NCBI RefSeq assembly: GCF_021134715.1
Contig: NC_060025.1
Location: 5,394,001 to 5,458,000 of the forward strand
Direction of reading: 5' to 3'
Source: Daphnia pulex
Lineage: Eukaryota; Arthropoda; Branchiopoda; Diplostraca; Daphniidae
Length of the DNA stretch: 64,000 bases
This document shows, in pieces, positions 63,849 to 64,000 of this stretch (positions within the stretch are counted from its first letter, which is position 1; each line of letters begins with the position of its first letter). Both the position numbers and the translations under genes were made by a program. The notes under the pieces are model-generated. The model was not told where the DNA came from. It saw only the letters and a list, made by a program, of their open reading frames with translations, and ran no database searches.

Positions 63849-64000
63849 CTGGAAACAGTCAAAAAAGAGTAATTAATACAGCAGCTTAAAAATCTTTAGG
63901 GGGATGACAACTCAATGTATGATTGTCTACTGCTACAGAAAGTAACCATGTCAAGTATAATTAATACTGATTTGGAATCAACCATGCTGAATGAATAGAA

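Overview
This is eukaryotic genomic DNA: AT-rich, with GT-AG introns mostly 55-100 bases long and intron-containing orthologues of animal genes. The gene set (CNNM, CWC15, RAD17, PHTF, a DRC9/DRC10-type IQ protein and an FMR1/FXR protein), the compact introns and the mixture of transposon families point to an arthropod. A branchiopod crustacean such as Daphnia is my best guess. That species call is inference.

The window has two halves. Bases 1 to about 41,100 are a transposon graveyard. From left to right I recognise a hAT fragment, a DIRS-type retroelement, a pogo/CENP-B-like transposase with a repeat-bearing tail, a Copia element, a 5'-truncated dynamin-superfamily GTPase relic, a P-element/THAP9-like transposase, a short fold-back element, a PIF/Harbinger element with both ends and target-site duplication (19,592-23,363), and a second TIR element carrying a Myb/SANT-like ORF (24,109-25,964). 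Both TIR elements sit inside one decayed multi-exon gene of unknown family. Then come a BEN-domain relic, AAGTA-rich DNA with tRNA-like sequences, nested palindromes, a Gypsy pol fragment, two further transposase-like relics, an unrecognised acidic ORF, an 832-bp TIR element and an ACTAC-rich tract with a large inverted repeat.

Bases 41,200 to 64,000 are gene-dense and largely intact. They hold a small putative secreted protein (+), a CNNM magnesium/metal transporter (+, 14 exons read, N-terminus not found), the spliceosomal protein CWC15 (+), the checkpoint clamp-loader subunit RAD17 (-, tail-to-tail with CWC15), the membrane protein PHTF (+, divergent from RAD17), a DRC9/DRC10-like ciliary IQ protein (+), and the 3' end of Fmr1 (-, running off the right edge). 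The exon joins for CNNM, CWC15, PHTF, the IQ protein and Fmr1 keep frame throughout.

One young-looking transposon interrupts this half, between PHTF and the IQ gene (57,121-58,983). It has about 160-bp terminal inverted repeats. One repeat leads into a SWIM-type ORF and the other into a THAP/coiled-coil ORF; the two converge on a deleted centre. The layout resembles two-gene ISL2EU-type elements. No CRISPR arrays, rRNA genes or convincing functional tRNA genes were seen.
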